Assembly (NCBI GenBank): GCA_020465985.1
Contig: JAANYP010009683.1
Coordinates: 1-64,000, forward strand
Source of the DNA: Centrapalus pauciflorus
Taxonomy: Eukaryota > Streptophyta > Magnoliopsida > Asterales > Asteraceae
Reading direction: 5' to 3'
Length of the DNA stretch: 64,000 nucleotides
In this document: piece by piece, positions 1 to 12,628 of the stretch
Numbering within the stretch: position 1 is the stretch's first letter
Layout of the letters: every line of letters starts with the position of its first letter
Notes under the pieces: generated by a model
Database searches by the model: none
What the model was told of the DNA's origin: nothing
Seen by the model: only the letters and a program-made list of their open reading frames with translations
Position numbers and translations under genes: made by a program

Positions 1-95
1 GAGAAGAATACAACGGCTTAAAATCCACCCTTATCGGCCGTCAGTTCCCTGTTGCCTTTTCAGAACTTCACGGTTTACTTTCCGATCACGACTAC

Positions 96-3000
96 ATGAT
101 CAAGAAGTCTACACCCGATGTTTCCCCAACTCAGGCCTTCCTGACCACTGTACAGAGTCGCACTCCCGCGACTCCCGCCCATACTCCAACTCCCGATCAA
201 CTTCACGCTCTCCAGCAAGCTTTATCTCAGCTCGGTCTTCAGGTTCAACCGCTTACTGCTCAGCCTGCACAAGCCCACTACACCAATCGATCAGGTAACT
301 CTCGGGGTCGTGGTCGTGACTCCCGTCGTGGCCTCGAAAATCACTACAATCGGAATCAAGGCGGTACTCGCGAACAGTTCAACTGGGCTTCTACTCAGAA
401 TACAGTATTTGGTACATGCAACAGGTGTGACATTGGTCATATTCCGTCACAGTGCCCCAACCGTGACCCTGCTACTATACGGCCACGACAGCCTCCTTTA
501 GCCAATTTCACAGACTCCCGTGCCACCTCATCAACATCTTGGCTTCCGGATACAGGTTCTAATCATCACGTTACACCGGACCTCTCTAGTTTCGATCACT
601 CTGAGGCTTACTACGGTACCGATAATCTACATGTTGGCAACGGTAAGGGCTTACCCATTCTCCATATTGGCTCCACAAACCTTTATTCACCCGACAAAAC
701 TTTCTTCCTTAAAAACATTCTCCTTGTGCCTGAAATTAAACAAAACCTTCTTTATGTTCAACAATTCTGTCTTGACAATAACGTGTTCTTTGAATTTCAC
801 TCTTCTTTCTTTGTTGTGAAGGACAAGTCTACACACACTATCCTCCTCACAGGTCCAAGTAATGGCGGTCTCTACTCCTTTAGCCTTCCTCGAAGTCAAC
901 CGATTCTCAAAGTTGGTTTCTCCGCTACTCGTACTCCTTCCACAATTGGGCATCATCGCCTCGGACACCCTCATCCACAACTTTTTAATTCAATGGTTTC
1001 TAAGTATAGTTTACCTTTACTTAATAAAAGTTCTAGTAGTTTTTCGTGTGATTCATGTTTAGTAGGCAAGTCGTCAAAACTGCATTTGTTACCATCTACT
1101 TATAAAAGTTCTCATGTTCTGGATTTAGTCTTTTGTGATGTTTGGGGGCCTGCTCCTGTTACTTCGTTTGATGGCCACACTTTTTTTTTTACGTGTTGAT
1201 CATTATTCTCGCTTCATGTGGATTTTTCCTTTAAAGCTGAAGTCTGATGTGTATGCTACCTTTAAAAGCTTTCTTGTCATGGTTGAACGTCAATTTCAAA
1301 CCAAACTCAAAACCGTCCAAACTGATTGGGGAGGGGAATTCAGGAATCTTTCCAAATTTTTCACCTCACTCGGCATCCTTCACCGCCTTTCCTGTCCTCA
1401 CACGAGTGAACAAAACGGTTTTGTTGAACGTCGTCACCGTCATGTTGTCGACAGGTCTCACTTTACTCGCCGCGTCTCATGTTCCTCAATGTTTTTGGCA
1501 CTTCGCTTTTGACACTGCTGTATATCTCATCAATCGCATGCCGTCTAGGACAAACTCCGATGTCTCTCCATTTGAACTCTTGTTCAAACATCCACCAGAT
1601 TTCTCTTTCCTTCGAGTCTTTGGGTGTCAGTGCTTCCCTCATCTCCGTCCATACAACAATCACAAAATGGACTTTCGTTCTACTCCCTGTGTCTTTCTTG
1701 GCTACAGTCCAACCCATCATGGCTACCGTTGTTTGGACACACAGTCCGATCGCCTTTACATAGCTCGCCATGTTCGCTTTAATGAGCAGTCGTTTCCCTT
1801 TCACCAAACCTCCACCGCTCCCTCTCCTACACCCCCTCCTGACCCATACACTTCTACCTACCCTAATCCACACCCCACCCTACTCACCACGCCCACTAAC
1901 CTACCTTCACCTTCCGACCCGCCTACCTCTCCTACACCTACTCCTACACCTACTCCAACACCTACACCTACACCTACACCTACAGACCCACCTCCCCTTA
2001 TTCACACATATCACCGTCGCCCCAGATCTACCCAATCACCCACTCCTACTACTGCCCCTCCCACTACCCGTACTCGTCCAGCCAACTTACGTCCCAACCC
2101 CAAGCAAACCAAACCCTATAACGCCTCCTCTTTTCACACAACCCACACCGATATCGAACCACGCCTTTTTTCTATTGCTAACAAAGATCCTCGGTGGCGT
2201 CACGCTATGTCTGAAGAGTACTCAGCCCTAATACGGAATGGTACGTGGTCGCTAGTTCCGCGTCCGAAGTCTAATGTTGTTGACTGTAAGTGGGTCTACC
2301 GGCTAAAGAAGGACCAAACTGGTAAGATCCAACGCTACAAGGCCCGCCTGGTCGCCAAAGGTTTTCGGCAGCAACCCGGCATTGACTATCAGGAGACATT
2401 CAGCCCGGTCGTCAAGGCCACCACTATCCGCGTTGTTCTCTCCCTTGCCGTTACCCAAGGTTGGTCTCTCGGCAGCTCGATGTTCAGAATGTGTTTCTCC
2501 ATGGAACCCTTACAGAGACTGTCTATTTGGAACAACCTCCGGGCTTCATTGACCAGACCAAACCAGATCATGTGTGTCTCCTTCACAAGTCCTTATACGG
2601 CTTAAAGCAGGCTCCCCGCGCCTGGTTTCATCGCCTATCTACGGTCCTTCGCTCGCTTGGTTTTCAGGGATCCAAAACGGATCCCTCCTTATTTATTTAT
2701 TCTCGCCACGACACTCTACTATAGATGCTCGTCTATGTTGATGACATTGTCTTGACAGGTAACAATCAGCAGGCGATCGACACAATGGTCCACAGTCTCA
2801 GCCAATCCTTTCCCATTCAGGATCTGGGATCCCTATCATACTTTCTCGGTATTGAAGTCACCAGCATGGGTACAGATGTGCTACTTTCTCAGCAGAAATA
2901 CACTCTTGAACTTCTCCAACGCGCCAGCCTTTCTAGTCCAAACCGGTTCCTTCTCCCATGACTACGACCGCTAATCTTGCTCTTGGTGATAGTGCTACAT

Positions 3001-3709
3001 TTTCAGACCCGGTCAAGTATCGTCAGATTGTGGGTGCTCTACAGTATGTCACCTTGACTCGTCCGGACATTATGCCGTCAACAAAGTTGCTCAGTTTATG
3101 CACTGCCCTACAGAAAATCACTGGTCGGTTGTTAAACGGATTCTTCGCTATCTGCAAGGCACCTCTACTTTCGGATTACGGCTTCGGCGCGACTCTAGCA
3201 CTATTCTTCACGCCTACACTGATTCTGCCTATAACGCTATTACAGGGTTCTCAGATGCTGATTGGGCTGGTTGCCCAGATGACCGTCGATCCACCGGAGG
3301 GTATGCTATCTACCTAGGTTTAAACCTAGTATCCTGGTCTGCACAGAAACAGAAGACTGTCTCTCGGTCATCTACAGAATCATAATACAAGGCTCTAGCT
3401 AATACAGTTGCTGAGCTAACTTGGCTTGAAACACTGTTGCGCGAACTTCAAGTCGCTCTTAAGAAGACCCCTACGCTATGGTGTGATAATCTCGGCGCTA
3501 CCTATCTTTCTGCCAACCCTGTGTTCCATGCTCGGACTAAGCACGTAGAGGTTGATTTTCACTTTGTTCGAGAAAAGGTTGCGGACAAGCAGCTTTCGGT
3601 CCAGTTCATAACCACCGATGATCAGATTGCAGATATCTTCACCAAGCCGCTTCTTTCACAGCGTTTTATGTTTTTACGATCCAAGCTACAGGTCGTTCCC
3701 CGGCCTTAG
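96..3709 (+). pseudogene. Decayed Ty1/copia gag-pol polyprotein (5' part outside or missing)
   Basis: Remains of a copia polyprotein, in order: gag tail with a degenerate zinc knuckle (CNRC...H...C near 418-460), protease (PDTGSNHH, about 545), GAG-pre-integrase (HHRLGHP, about 950), integrase core (HYSRFMW, QTDWGGEF, HTSEQNGFVERR, 1200-1440), a Pro/Thr linker encoded by a CCTACA minisatellite (1920-1985), reverse transcriptase (YKARLVAKGF at 2335; YVDDIVLTG at 2732) and RNase H (3240-3700, ending FTKPL). The reading frame is broken by at least five frameshifts (near the T10 run at 1180-1190, then about 1452, 2465, 2945 and 3080) and two in-frame stops (2722 and 3383). Domain order PR-IN-RT-RH defines copia; an Ale/Retrofit-like lineage is only an impression. 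The element is inactive. The upstream gag and the 5' LTR would lie left of position 1. Confidence 0.93.
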
Positions 3710-3721
3710 CTTGCGGGGGAA

Positions 3722-3909
3722 TATTAGACACATATGTATTTCCTTATATCATATGTTTCCTTTTATGCATTTCCTTATATTATATGTTTCCTTATATTAG
3801 AGGGATTAGAATGCAACTAGTTAGGGTTTAGAGTGTAAATGTATCTCTTATATAAACCCTTGTAATCAGTGTTTTATACACAACAATATACAAACAATTA
3901 TTGAGTTCA
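3722..3909 (+). repeat. 3' LTR of the copia element (with preceding polypurine tract)
   Basis: The pol stop at 3709 is followed by a purine tract TTGCGGGGGA (3711-3720) and then a segment starting TATTAGACA (probably a mutated TGTTAG) and ending GAGTTCA at 3909. A TATA box (TATATAAAC, about 3850) and the short AT-rich tail fit a copia LTR of about 188 bp. The target duplication cannot be checked because the left LTR is outside the window. Confidence 0.7.
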
Positions 3910-4743
3910 ACTAAAGATATAGGTTAAATTTTGTAGAAGTGACATATGACATTAATTGTTTTGTTTTATTATAATATATAGATTAATCAACCCATGTATT
4001 ACATGAGTTGATTTAGAAAATACATATTTTTTTAATATTTTAATAAATTATTATAAAATTTATTTACTACACTTCTACATTTAAATCCAAATTTTTACAT
4101 TTGAATTAAACTATGATCATTAAGGATAATAATGACATATTTATTTTAGGTAAATATTAATTTAATATTAATTCATTAATGAAATAATTAAAATCAAAAT
4201 TTGATGTAATTAAGTTAAGGTAGTAAATTTAGAAAATGGATTAAAAAAAGGGCATAGGTATAATCATTGATTTTAATTAAGGGTATAAGAGACATTTCAT
4301 AAATAATTATGAGTTGTCATTAATCTAGACCATTGATTTCTTTCTATCCAATGGTCCAGAAACTCCAAACGGTTTTTTTATTCTATATAGCATAGATTCA
4401 GCGATTCAAGTGACAAATATAGGAAAATTTTAGTGTTAGCACCATTGGTTAAGGTGACAACAATTCAAGTAAGAACACCATCTCTATCTACGATGTCGTC
4501 TATCAATTCAAGTAACATCATTGGTATCAAGTCTAAACATTCAAGTAACAATATCATTAATTCAAGTAACAATATCATTAATTCAAGTAACAATTGTTTA
4601 CACAAATCACACTTTACTACAAAAGAACATCTCTTTATAGGAAAAAATTATCACACTTGTTTACATAAATCATATTCGTTTAAATAAATATAGCAACTAG
4701 TGAAAGATAGCAATATTATTTTGCTTAAAATTCAGATTATTTA
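3910..4743. other. AT-rich intergenic DNA with a short 21-bp tandem repeat
   Basis: No coding potential was recognised. Positions 4503-4595 hold three to four imperfect copies of a unit built on ATTCAAGTAACAATATCATT. The rest is AT-rich sequence without recognisable domains. Confidence 0.6.
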
Positions 4744-4975
4744 GGTTGCGTTTAGTTAACGAAACTAGTCAAATTCCAATTTCAGTTTTTAAGTTATAGT
4801 TTTCAGGAAAAAAAAAACAAGGGTGTCTATAAAAAATTGAAAAGTTGTTTAGATGATGAAGTTTTAGTTTTAAGAAAAACAAAATTAGTGATTATAAAAT
4901 AAGAAAAATAAGATAGGTGATAGAAGAGCAAGAGAGAGAATAAGAGTATTATAAAGAATTAAAAGTTTAAATATA
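4744..4975 (+). mobile_element. Tourist/PIF-Harbinger-like MITE, truncated
   Basis: The segment starts with the terminal repeat GGTTGCGTTTAGTTAACGAA after a TTA. It matches, over about 230 bp and in opposite orientation, the element at 20873-21546: shared blocks include AACAAGGGTG/TTTC, GTTTAGATGAT and GTGATAG.AGAG. The right terminal repeat is not visible, so the copy looks truncated near 4975. Confidence 0.6.
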
Positions 4976-6479
4976 TAGATATTTATCGGATAGTAAAATA
5001 TAAATAATATAATAAAAATAATATGGATAGCCATAAAAAGTTTAAAATAAAAATTTTATTTATAACAAAAAATATGTATAAATAAAATAATGAAAAAAGT
5101 TAGAAAACAAAAAAATAAAGTTCATAAGAAGGACTATAATAAAATTAACTAAAAAATTCAAGAACTAAAAGGGTAATAAGTAAAATAGGTATAATGATCA
5201 TTTTTAAAAATCTAACACAAGTCAAATGGTCAAAAGACCAAAACCGCAACAAGACCTCAAAGCGGGGAATACCAGTCTAATAAATGAAGTTTTGGTACCA
5301 AATTCATAAATTTTACCAAACCACAGAGACAAAATTTGTAATTTACACCGAATACTATAAATAGAAAAAATAATTATATGTTCCAAATACATGCACATCA
5401 ATTATATGCATAATTCATAATGTAAACATTACAAAACGTCATTGTTTCGTAAGAGTCAACTACATGTATCGACCATATACTTCAAAAATCACAAGAGTCA
5501 ACTATATGCATAGATCATATAGTTCAAAATTCAATGATAAAGGTTCATTGTCGTCCAACAATTTTATCACGCAAGTTAGAATATATAGTTGATCCGCTGC
5601 ACTCGATTGTCGCGTTTCTTTATTTCACCAAGTCAAAGCATGACATTTTCTTCAAAATCAAAAAGCTTGTTTTCTAGACATCAAAAGATCGTTCAATAAT
5701 GTTTGTATGCTTTGCATGTGCATGACTAAACTTTTCTTTAGCTGTTGTTCCATTCCTTCGATTATAATCCCGAGCCATTATCTAACATTCTGATATGACA
5801 CCATAAATCCAACAATTATGTATATAAATCCAAGAACAAACAATACTTGAACACATGAATACTACACTTATATCAAACTTATACAATTATATTACCTTTA
5901 TGTATATACAAATCCAAGAATGATCGATGCTTGAACATAACAATACTACACATATGTATACTATACTTATATCAAACTCGGACAATCAGTATTACAATTA
6001 TGTATAAAAATACAAGAGCAGTCATACTTGAAAACAAGTATACTAAACTTTTATCGTCATCCATCTAAAACACAATAATGCACCAAGTATGTCATAATCA
6101 GTTTTGAAATAGATACTTGAACACAACAATACTACATTTATATCAAACTTGAACAATCAATACTATCATGAATCCAAGAACAATCTATAGTTGGAAACAA
6201 TTAGTTACTTATATCGTTTTCCAAGTTGAACAAAATAACGCATCAAGTATGCCATAATCAGTATTCAAAGAAATAATTATAAACACAAGAGACTTTGAAT
6301 AATCAAGTTTCATTATCATACAAACACCTGTGTCAAGTTTCTTTAATATATACAAACAATCAAGTTTGTAAAGAAAATAAAAACATGTATTTCAACTTTT
6401 GTTAACATATAAACAAGAAAAATCTAAATAATCAAGTTTCTTTAACATATAAACATGTATTTTAATTTTCTTTAATATA
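4976..6479. other. AT-rich DNA with degenerate tandem repeats and a TIR remnant
   Basis: Positions 5290-5345 end in AAATTTGTAATTTACACC next to AAACCACAGAGAC, which resembles the reverse complement of the terminal repeat seen at 10014 and is probably an old copy of that family. Positions 5800-6250 contain three to four diverged roughly 100-bp units with phrases such as ATATCAAACTT and AATCCAAGAAC. Positions 6290-6480 carry repeats of ATCAAGTTTCTTTAACATAT that continue beyond the LTR at 9358. No gene was seen. Confidence 0.55.
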
Positions 6480-6484
6480 TAAAC

Positions 6485-9357
6485 TGTAACACCCTCCCAA
6501 TTCACACAAATGTCACGTTAACACAATATCTTAAGTGACAATAACGCATAAAATCCATCGATACACGTGCCAAGGGTTAATACATATCACTGATAATTTG
6601 AAACTTTTACACAAAAGGTTAACACAATAATTGCAGTTTGGTACAGATAACAAACTTGTTTAAGCTAATACAATACCCCTGACTATCAATTACACATGCT
6701 CATTACATACACGGAATACTGATTACAAAGTTCCAAAAGATGCTATCACATGCAGTGCTAATATGTTCATTATACAGAAATAAGTACAAAGGTCTCCAAG
6801 TCATCCCACGTCCTATTTCGGCGGCTGCGGCTGCTGCTTATCCCCTTTCCTTTTTCCTGAACACGTTAGACTCAAAGACGTAAGCTGGAAAGCTCGTGAA
6901 TACGAGAGGGTTAGACTCTGCAAGATAAACACAAAACACAACACATAATACACATGGCAGTCCCTATCCCGGTTCCTGGCAATCAAGACATGTCTCAACG
7001 TATAATCACATAAGGCATGAGATCCGAAACCCTTTGCACAATCCTTGTGGGGACACTTCCCCGGTTAACAATCCGCACGTAGCAGTGGTTAGCAACACCC
7101 TGTAGCTCAGGAGCGACCTGGCTACAGGCCCTGCCGTATATATATGCTCTAAAGACTGTTAGGGACAGTCAGCCCGCGCGATCCCTCATCGCGAATCACT
7201 GTCCGTATGGGACTCATCACAGACTCCTTAGTGGATCTCATCTCATGCACAATATAACACATATAATAATAATAGAAGCATACCTGAGGTTCACGTCCCT
7301 GACTCATACACAACACATATAACATAAAAGCTACACAGCTAAAACTTAAAAATGATCTCGGGTTGGAAAAGAACTCGAGTACTCACCTGATTGTCCTGAC
7401 TGATTCACAGAACTCTGAAATCCCTGATCTGACTTGGCTCGCTGTTTGCTCGTCCCTGTAATCACGCGGATCCCAGAATATTAATTTAGACCCAACTGAT
7501 ATACAAAACAGACCCAAACAAAACTCTATAACTGGACCGGACCCAACAAGCACCCAAACAGACCCCAAAACCCATATCGAAACCCGGCCCAAAAACAACC
7601 GATCGCGGCCCGCACTCGCCCTATCGCGGCCGCACTCACTATCGCTGCCGAAACCCAAGCCGCCCGTGCTATCCTTATCGCGTCTGCGCCCAAAGGATCA
7701 CGATCGCGATCCTGGGCGACTGGTTCTTCCCCTGTTCGCTGTTCAAGTCTTCCCAGAGGTATAAACACCCCATAACTTCGATTTCTAGATTACCAACTCA
7801 AGGAAAACATACATAATTATCTACTCTACATGCTCATAAGCCATCTCACGATTTAATCAACATATATCATGAAAATCAGAAGCCAAACTCAGTGATTCTT
7901 ACCTCTTACAGCCCAAGAACACAAAGAAGGAGATGGAAATCAGATTTCAGCAACAATCTTCAGATTCTCAAAGCTCTGTTGTGGTTCCAGCATACACCAC
8001 GCACACACATATGAATTTTCAGATTTCTACTTAAGGAAATGAGAAAAGAAACTCAAATGAAGCCCTATATATACCGTTTCTATTTTTAGTAACCCCGGAC
8101 CCGATAACCCGAACCCGATATCATAGTCTCACTATTAATATCTGTAGGTCCCAAAAGATTTCCCAAGAGTATAGTTCTAAGCTGTAGAAGGGGGGTGATA
8201 CAACTATTTAAAACTTAACAATCTTTTTCTCAATGTTTGTGTATATTATTAACAAGTGTTAATTACAAACAAGCTTGAATGCGGAAAGGTTCAAGCTGAG
8301 ATGACAGATACAACAGTTGTTCAGCTAATCTAAGACACACTCAGACTAGATACAATGACTATGCTCACTTAGATGCACTCACTGTTTTTACAAGACTCAG
8401 ATGGACACCTTACACAAGAACAGCTTAGACACACTCTACTGTTTTATATAAGCAGATTTGCATGCATGGAAGGTGAATCTCAGTGAAGCTTCTTCATTGG
8501 ACAGACTAGATAGTGGAAAGTCTTTCCAAAAGGACAAAACACCTTTCTGCACGTTCTGATAAAGTATCTTTGTCTTCACATGGCAGAATCTTTGTCTTTT
8601 CCTTTTTGTCACTGTTGCATAAGGCTTTAACCAAAAGAGGAATGTCAACTTTGCATCTTTCTTCTTTTGTTAATGCCATTTTGATATAAGAAAAGGTCTG
8701 TCACCCTTTTCAAATATCTGTTTGTCTTCATGTAATCAGAACAGCATGGGCAGGCTGTGCAGATCTGTTTTCCACTTTGTCTTCGACTTGTAAACTGATA
8801 TTGTAGCAAAAAACAATACATGAGGACTTGGAAACATATTCCATAAAGTGTTTAACCTGTTCACAAAGAACAGAACACTTGTAAACTGTCCAAGCTGCTC
8901 AAGAGAACAGAGCAGCGTAGACAGTTTATGTCCAGCCTGTTCAGCAGACAGAACAGCTTGGACAAACTGCCTTTGTTGCAACGAATGCAACATGGTAAAC
9001 AGCTTTGGGCTGATATTGCAAATCACTTTAAGGTTTCAATAAGGCATATAACAGGCCTTAAATTCAACCTTCAAGTGGATCAACATGTTTGATTAAAAAT
9101 CTCCCCCTCAAATGTACAGCAGGTTTGACTGAGGCCTTTTTGTGCCTAACAATATCATTTCAACCCGTTTAATCCCATGATCTCAAATATATAATTAGTC
9201 CACTAAAATTATAATCCGGTGACATGTATAACGTGATCCCAACACGTATAAATCCACTAATCGGGATATAATTGGGCCAACACAATATTATTAAAATAAT
9301 ATTCCACCAAGATAATTACACATTTACACATACCCAGCTCAAAAACAGGATGTTACA
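6485..9357 (-). mobile_element. Solo LTR, large TGTAACA-type family, with nested solo LTR
   Basis: The segment begins TGTAACACCC and ends GGATGTTACA and is flanked on both sides by TAAAC (6480-6484 and 9358-9362), a perfect 5-bp target duplication. There is no primer-binding site, internal region or second LTR, so it is a solo LTR left by LTR-LTR recombination. The same family recurs at 46211-49182, with long homology around 7000-7400 and 9160-9300. Orientation is inferred from a minus-strand TATA box (rc of CCCTATATATA, about 8062-8076) and a minus-strand AG/GTAAGAA donor-like site near 7900. It is interrupted by another solo LTR at 8143-9151. Confidence 0.85.
8143..9151 (-). mobile_element. 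Nested solo LTR, probably SIRE-type copia
   Basis: The segment starts TGTAGGTCCC and ends GTGCCTAACA, with ATATC directly on both sides (8138-8142 and 9152-9156), a perfect 5-bp duplication. The related LTR at 46211-49182 lacks this block at the equivalent point, which confirms an insertion. On the minus strand it begins TGTTAGGCAC and contains GAGGGGGAGATTTT. SIRE-type assignment is an inference from these phrases. The short Cys-containing reading frame at 8848-9042 inside it has no recognised domain. Confidence 0.82.
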
Positions 9358-9362
9358 TAAAC

Positions 9363-10013
9363 AAAATGGATATGAATAATCAAGTTTGTAAAGAAATATA
9401 AACATGTATTTCATCATTCTTTAACATATAAACAAGAAAAAAGCAATGAAAAAAAAATCAATATTCTTTAAGAGAAATTAATTTTTTTCAACATATAAAC
9501 AAAAGAATCCAAATAATTAAATTTCTTGAGCAATAGTTAAAAGATTTTAAAGAAAAAATGAGTTTAAAGGAGGGAAATGGATGATACTGATAGGATTTTG
9601 TGAGACCGAGAAGAATGGGCGACGAACTGGCAGCAGCAGCGCCAAGGGGTGGTAGGTTTTGGCCGACGCAGCAGGGAGTGGTGGTGTTGGCAGGAGCGTA
9701 TTTCGCATTTAGGTTATAATAAGTGATAATAAATGGGTTCTAACATATTGACCAAATAAGTGGTGATAAGTGAATATTTACTACTTATTACTTATATAAA
9801 AAACGTACTTATCACACTATTTCACTTACCGAACAAATGATTGGGACTTGTAAGTACTTAATGGTCTCGAGTTTTGATTTACTCAACATGTTTACTTGAT
9901 AATTTCAATGTATTATAATAAATATTAGAGTATAAGGTTGTGTTTGGTAAAGAGAATCGAAGACAAGGAAAATAAAGACAAATTATTGGTTAGGAGACTT
10001 AAATTATATATAT
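9363..10013. other. Intergenic DNA with truncated Harbinger-type end
   Basis: Positions 9363-9530 continue the ATCAAGTTT...ACATATAAAC repeats seen left of the LTR. Positions 9590-9705 are unusually GC-rich but show no identifiable domain. From about 9945 the sequence GGTTGTGTTTGGTAAAGAGA matches the terminal repeat of the 1,060-bp Harbinger element at 47724 and breaks off near 10013. Confidence 0.5.
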
Positions 10014-10498
10014 ATGGGTAAATTACAATTTTCGTCCCTGTGGTTATATATAAATTATGGTTACGATCATTTTCAAGTTAAAATTATAATTTTAGTACAT
10101 ATGGTTGTCATTTTGTTATGGTTTTAGTCATTTGACCAGTCATTTTTTTAAAAATGACCATTTTATCCTTTTAACTTTGTTTCAGTTTTGGCCCCTGACT
10201 AATTACTTTCTTTTTTATATTATTTTAATTACATTTATCCTATTATTATTTATTTTATATATATTCTTTTTCTTATTGTTATCATTTAACAAAAGTATTA
10301 TTATTATTATTACTATTATTATTATTATTATTTGTATATTTATTTGATATGTAATTTTTTATTAATTATTACAAGAATTTAATTTAAATAACTTTTATAT
10401 ATATAGATTTGTATATAAATAAGTTGTATTATTATTAATACTTAGTTATCTTTAATTTATTTATTTGTTAAGTGAATATATTTTGATTTAATTTAGAA

Positions 10499-10580
10499 CA
10501 TACATACATACATACATACATACATACATACATACATACATACATACATACATACATACATACATACATACATACATACA

Positions 10581-10658
<78 letters not shown>
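10499..10658. repeat. (CATA)n then (TA)n microsatellite
   Basis: About 110 bp of CATA units (10499-10608) runs into about 50 bp of TA units (10609-10658). It forms the left border of element A. The long open frames across it encode only repeats and are not genes. Confidence 0.97.
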
Positions 10659-10662
<4 letters not shown>

Positions 10663-11936
10663 TGGGATCATTGCAGAACCTTAATTTAGTGCAGAACCAT
10701 AGAACCAATCTAAACCATTAGATTATAATATAACACTAGGGATAAGATGATAATTATACAATTAACATTGAATTAATAGCAGCCTACCAAGTTTGACTGT
10801 CCACTTTGACTTTTTTTTTACTCTTTTAATATATAATGGACATGCAGTGTTGCATCGACGTTAAATATACGATATCAAAGTGTTCATTCGACATCGAATG
10901 GTCGTATGGGTAAAAAAAATTTACGAAAAATAAACACGTAAATTTTTTTTCAAAAAAATATATTCATGACCGTTCTCGTTAAATCCACCAACTTTGACTA
11001 CTAATTTTGACTATTATTTATCTCTGTTAATAATGAACGTATATGCAGTGTTGCATCGACGTTAAATATACGGTATCAAAGTGTTCATTCGATATCGAAT
11101 GATCTCATGATCTCACCATGATATATTGCATCGTGGTCTGGGTAAAAATTTTTTTACGAAAAATAAAAAAATATATATCATAACCGTTCTCGTTAAATCC
11201 ACCAACTTTGACTACTAATTGTGACTATTATTTTGGCTCTGTTAGTAATGAACGTATATGCAATGTTGCATTGACGTTAAATATACGATATCAAAGTGTT
11301 CATTCGATATCGAATGATCTCATGATCTCACCATGATATATTGCATCGTGGTCTGGGTAAAATTTTTTTACGAAAAATAAAAAATATATATCATAACCGT
11401 TCTCGTTAAATCCACCAACTTTGACTACTAATTGTGACTATTATTTTAGCTCTGTTAATAATGAGCGTATATGCAGTGTTGCATTGACGTTAAATATACG
11501 ATATCAAAGTGTTCATTCGATATCGAATGATCTCATTATCTCACCATGATATATTGCATCGTGGTCTGGGTAATTTTTTTTTTACGAAAAATAAACACGT
11601 AAAATTTTTTCGAAAAAAATATATCATGACCGGTCTCGTTTTAAAGAGTATAAAATTCTCGTTTTTATGGTATAATTTTTTTGATTTAAAAATTAATAAT
11701 ATTAATGTTATTTTAATTTAAAGAAAAATGATATTTATTTTGCTAATGTCAATCTTTTTGCTATTTCCAATATTTTCCTTTTTTACCCCTCCAAGAATTA
11801 AAATATCACTATTACCAATCTTTTTTTCACTAATTCCAAACTTAAGTCTTTTAATCAAGACCATTAGATTATTCTAATCTATGGACGATATTGGTTCTAC
11901 AGTTCTACACTAAATTTAGGTTCTGCAATGATCCCA

Positions 11937-11937
<1 letters not shown>
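10659..11937. mobile_element. (TA)n-bounded TIR element A
   Basis: Left end GGGTTGGGATCATTGCAGAA and right end TTCTGCAATGATCCCATC form an imperfect terminal inverted repeat of about 65 bp, which also includes AATTTAGTG.AGAAC and AGAACCAAT. Both ends abut (TA)n tracts directly. There is no coding capacity. The interior is mostly a tandem array of a roughly 210-bp unit. The architecture resembles microsatellite-inserted elements such as rice Micron, but family membership is inference. Confidence 0.75.
10775..11650. repeat. Tandem array of a ~210-bp unit inside element A
   Basis: Four copies are marked by GCA(G/A)TGTTGCAT(C/T)GACG at 10844, 11045, 11260 and 11473, giving spacings of about 201, 215 and 213 bp. 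Each copy also contains TCATTCGA(T/C)ATCGAATG, an inverted repeat centred on ATCGAT-like sequence, and CCGTTCTCGTTAAATCCACC. Copies 2-4 are closest to each other. Confidence 0.9.

Positions 11938-12026
<89 letters not shown>
11938..12026. repeat. (TA)n microsatellite between elements A and B
   Basis: About 89 bp of uninterrupted TA units, shared as border by element A on the left and element B on the right. Confidence 0.97.
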
Positions 12027-12030
<4 letters not shown>

Positions 12031-12322
12031 CGAGATCCATGGGGTACCATGTTAGACTGGGGAACCGGAGTCCGGTAATGTTTGGTTACAATAACAAAAG
12101 GGTAGTATAGTCAATTTTACTTTATTCTATTTCAGAGATGATAAATACTGATTTGGTAAATCCCTTAAATTTAGGGATTTCCTACGAATATCACGTCCTC
12201 AACTGCATCTTCATCAAAAAAATCGTTTTGGGTTCCTCCCTTCCTGATCGCATATACTGGAACCCTTATTCCTTATCGGAGCTTTTTTTTTCTGCTGATT
12301 AAACCCAAACAATCTGAAATTC

Positions 12323-12499
12323 ATGGATGGAGAACAACATTGCAATGCTCAATTGGATCCTGGAATACTTCCTTCTGAACATGTTCAGCCAGACTTGTTC
12401 AACAACAGTTTTTTTTTTAATTTTAATCAATCTGCTCATCGAGTTTTTGGTTTCATATGTGATTTTCAACATGAATGTTTAGTATTTATGAATCAATAA
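12323..12499 (+). CDS. Short open frame in element B (58 codons, unidentified)
   Basis: An ATG after a pyrimidine-rich leader (12180-12320) opens a 58-codon frame beginning MDGEQHCNAQLDPG and ending at TAA 12497-12499. The second half is read from a poly-T stretch and looks random. It could be the first exon of a captured host gene, or chance. No domain is recognised and no downstream exon was found. Confidence 0.2.
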   Translation: MDGEQHCNAQLDPGILPSEHVQPDLFNNSFFFNFNQSAHRVFGFICDFQHECLVFMNQ

Positions 12500-12628
12500 T
12501 GTGTTCAGACTTATTGATCATGTTGAATTGTTTTGTGACTTATTGAACCTGTTCAATTACGCTACTGAACATGTGCATCATAACGTCCAGACCTTTTATA
12601 ACATTTTTTGCTCGATTTGAGGGCAAAT

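Noticed and set aside
1463..1873. Minus-strand open frame of 136 codons
   Set aside because: Antisense of copia integrase/linker sequence; the plus-strand frame carries the recognisable protein.
1770..2231. Plus-strand Leu/His/Pro-rich frame
   Set aside because: Out-of-frame reading of the Pro/Thr linker minisatellite of the copia polyprotein.
10468..10708. Open frames of repeated Tyr-Ile / Met-Tyr-Val-Cys residues
   Set aside because: They read only through the (CATA)n and (TA)n microsatellites; the same holds for 11928-12110, 14877-15149, 16792-16983, 46881-47063 and 49712-49969.
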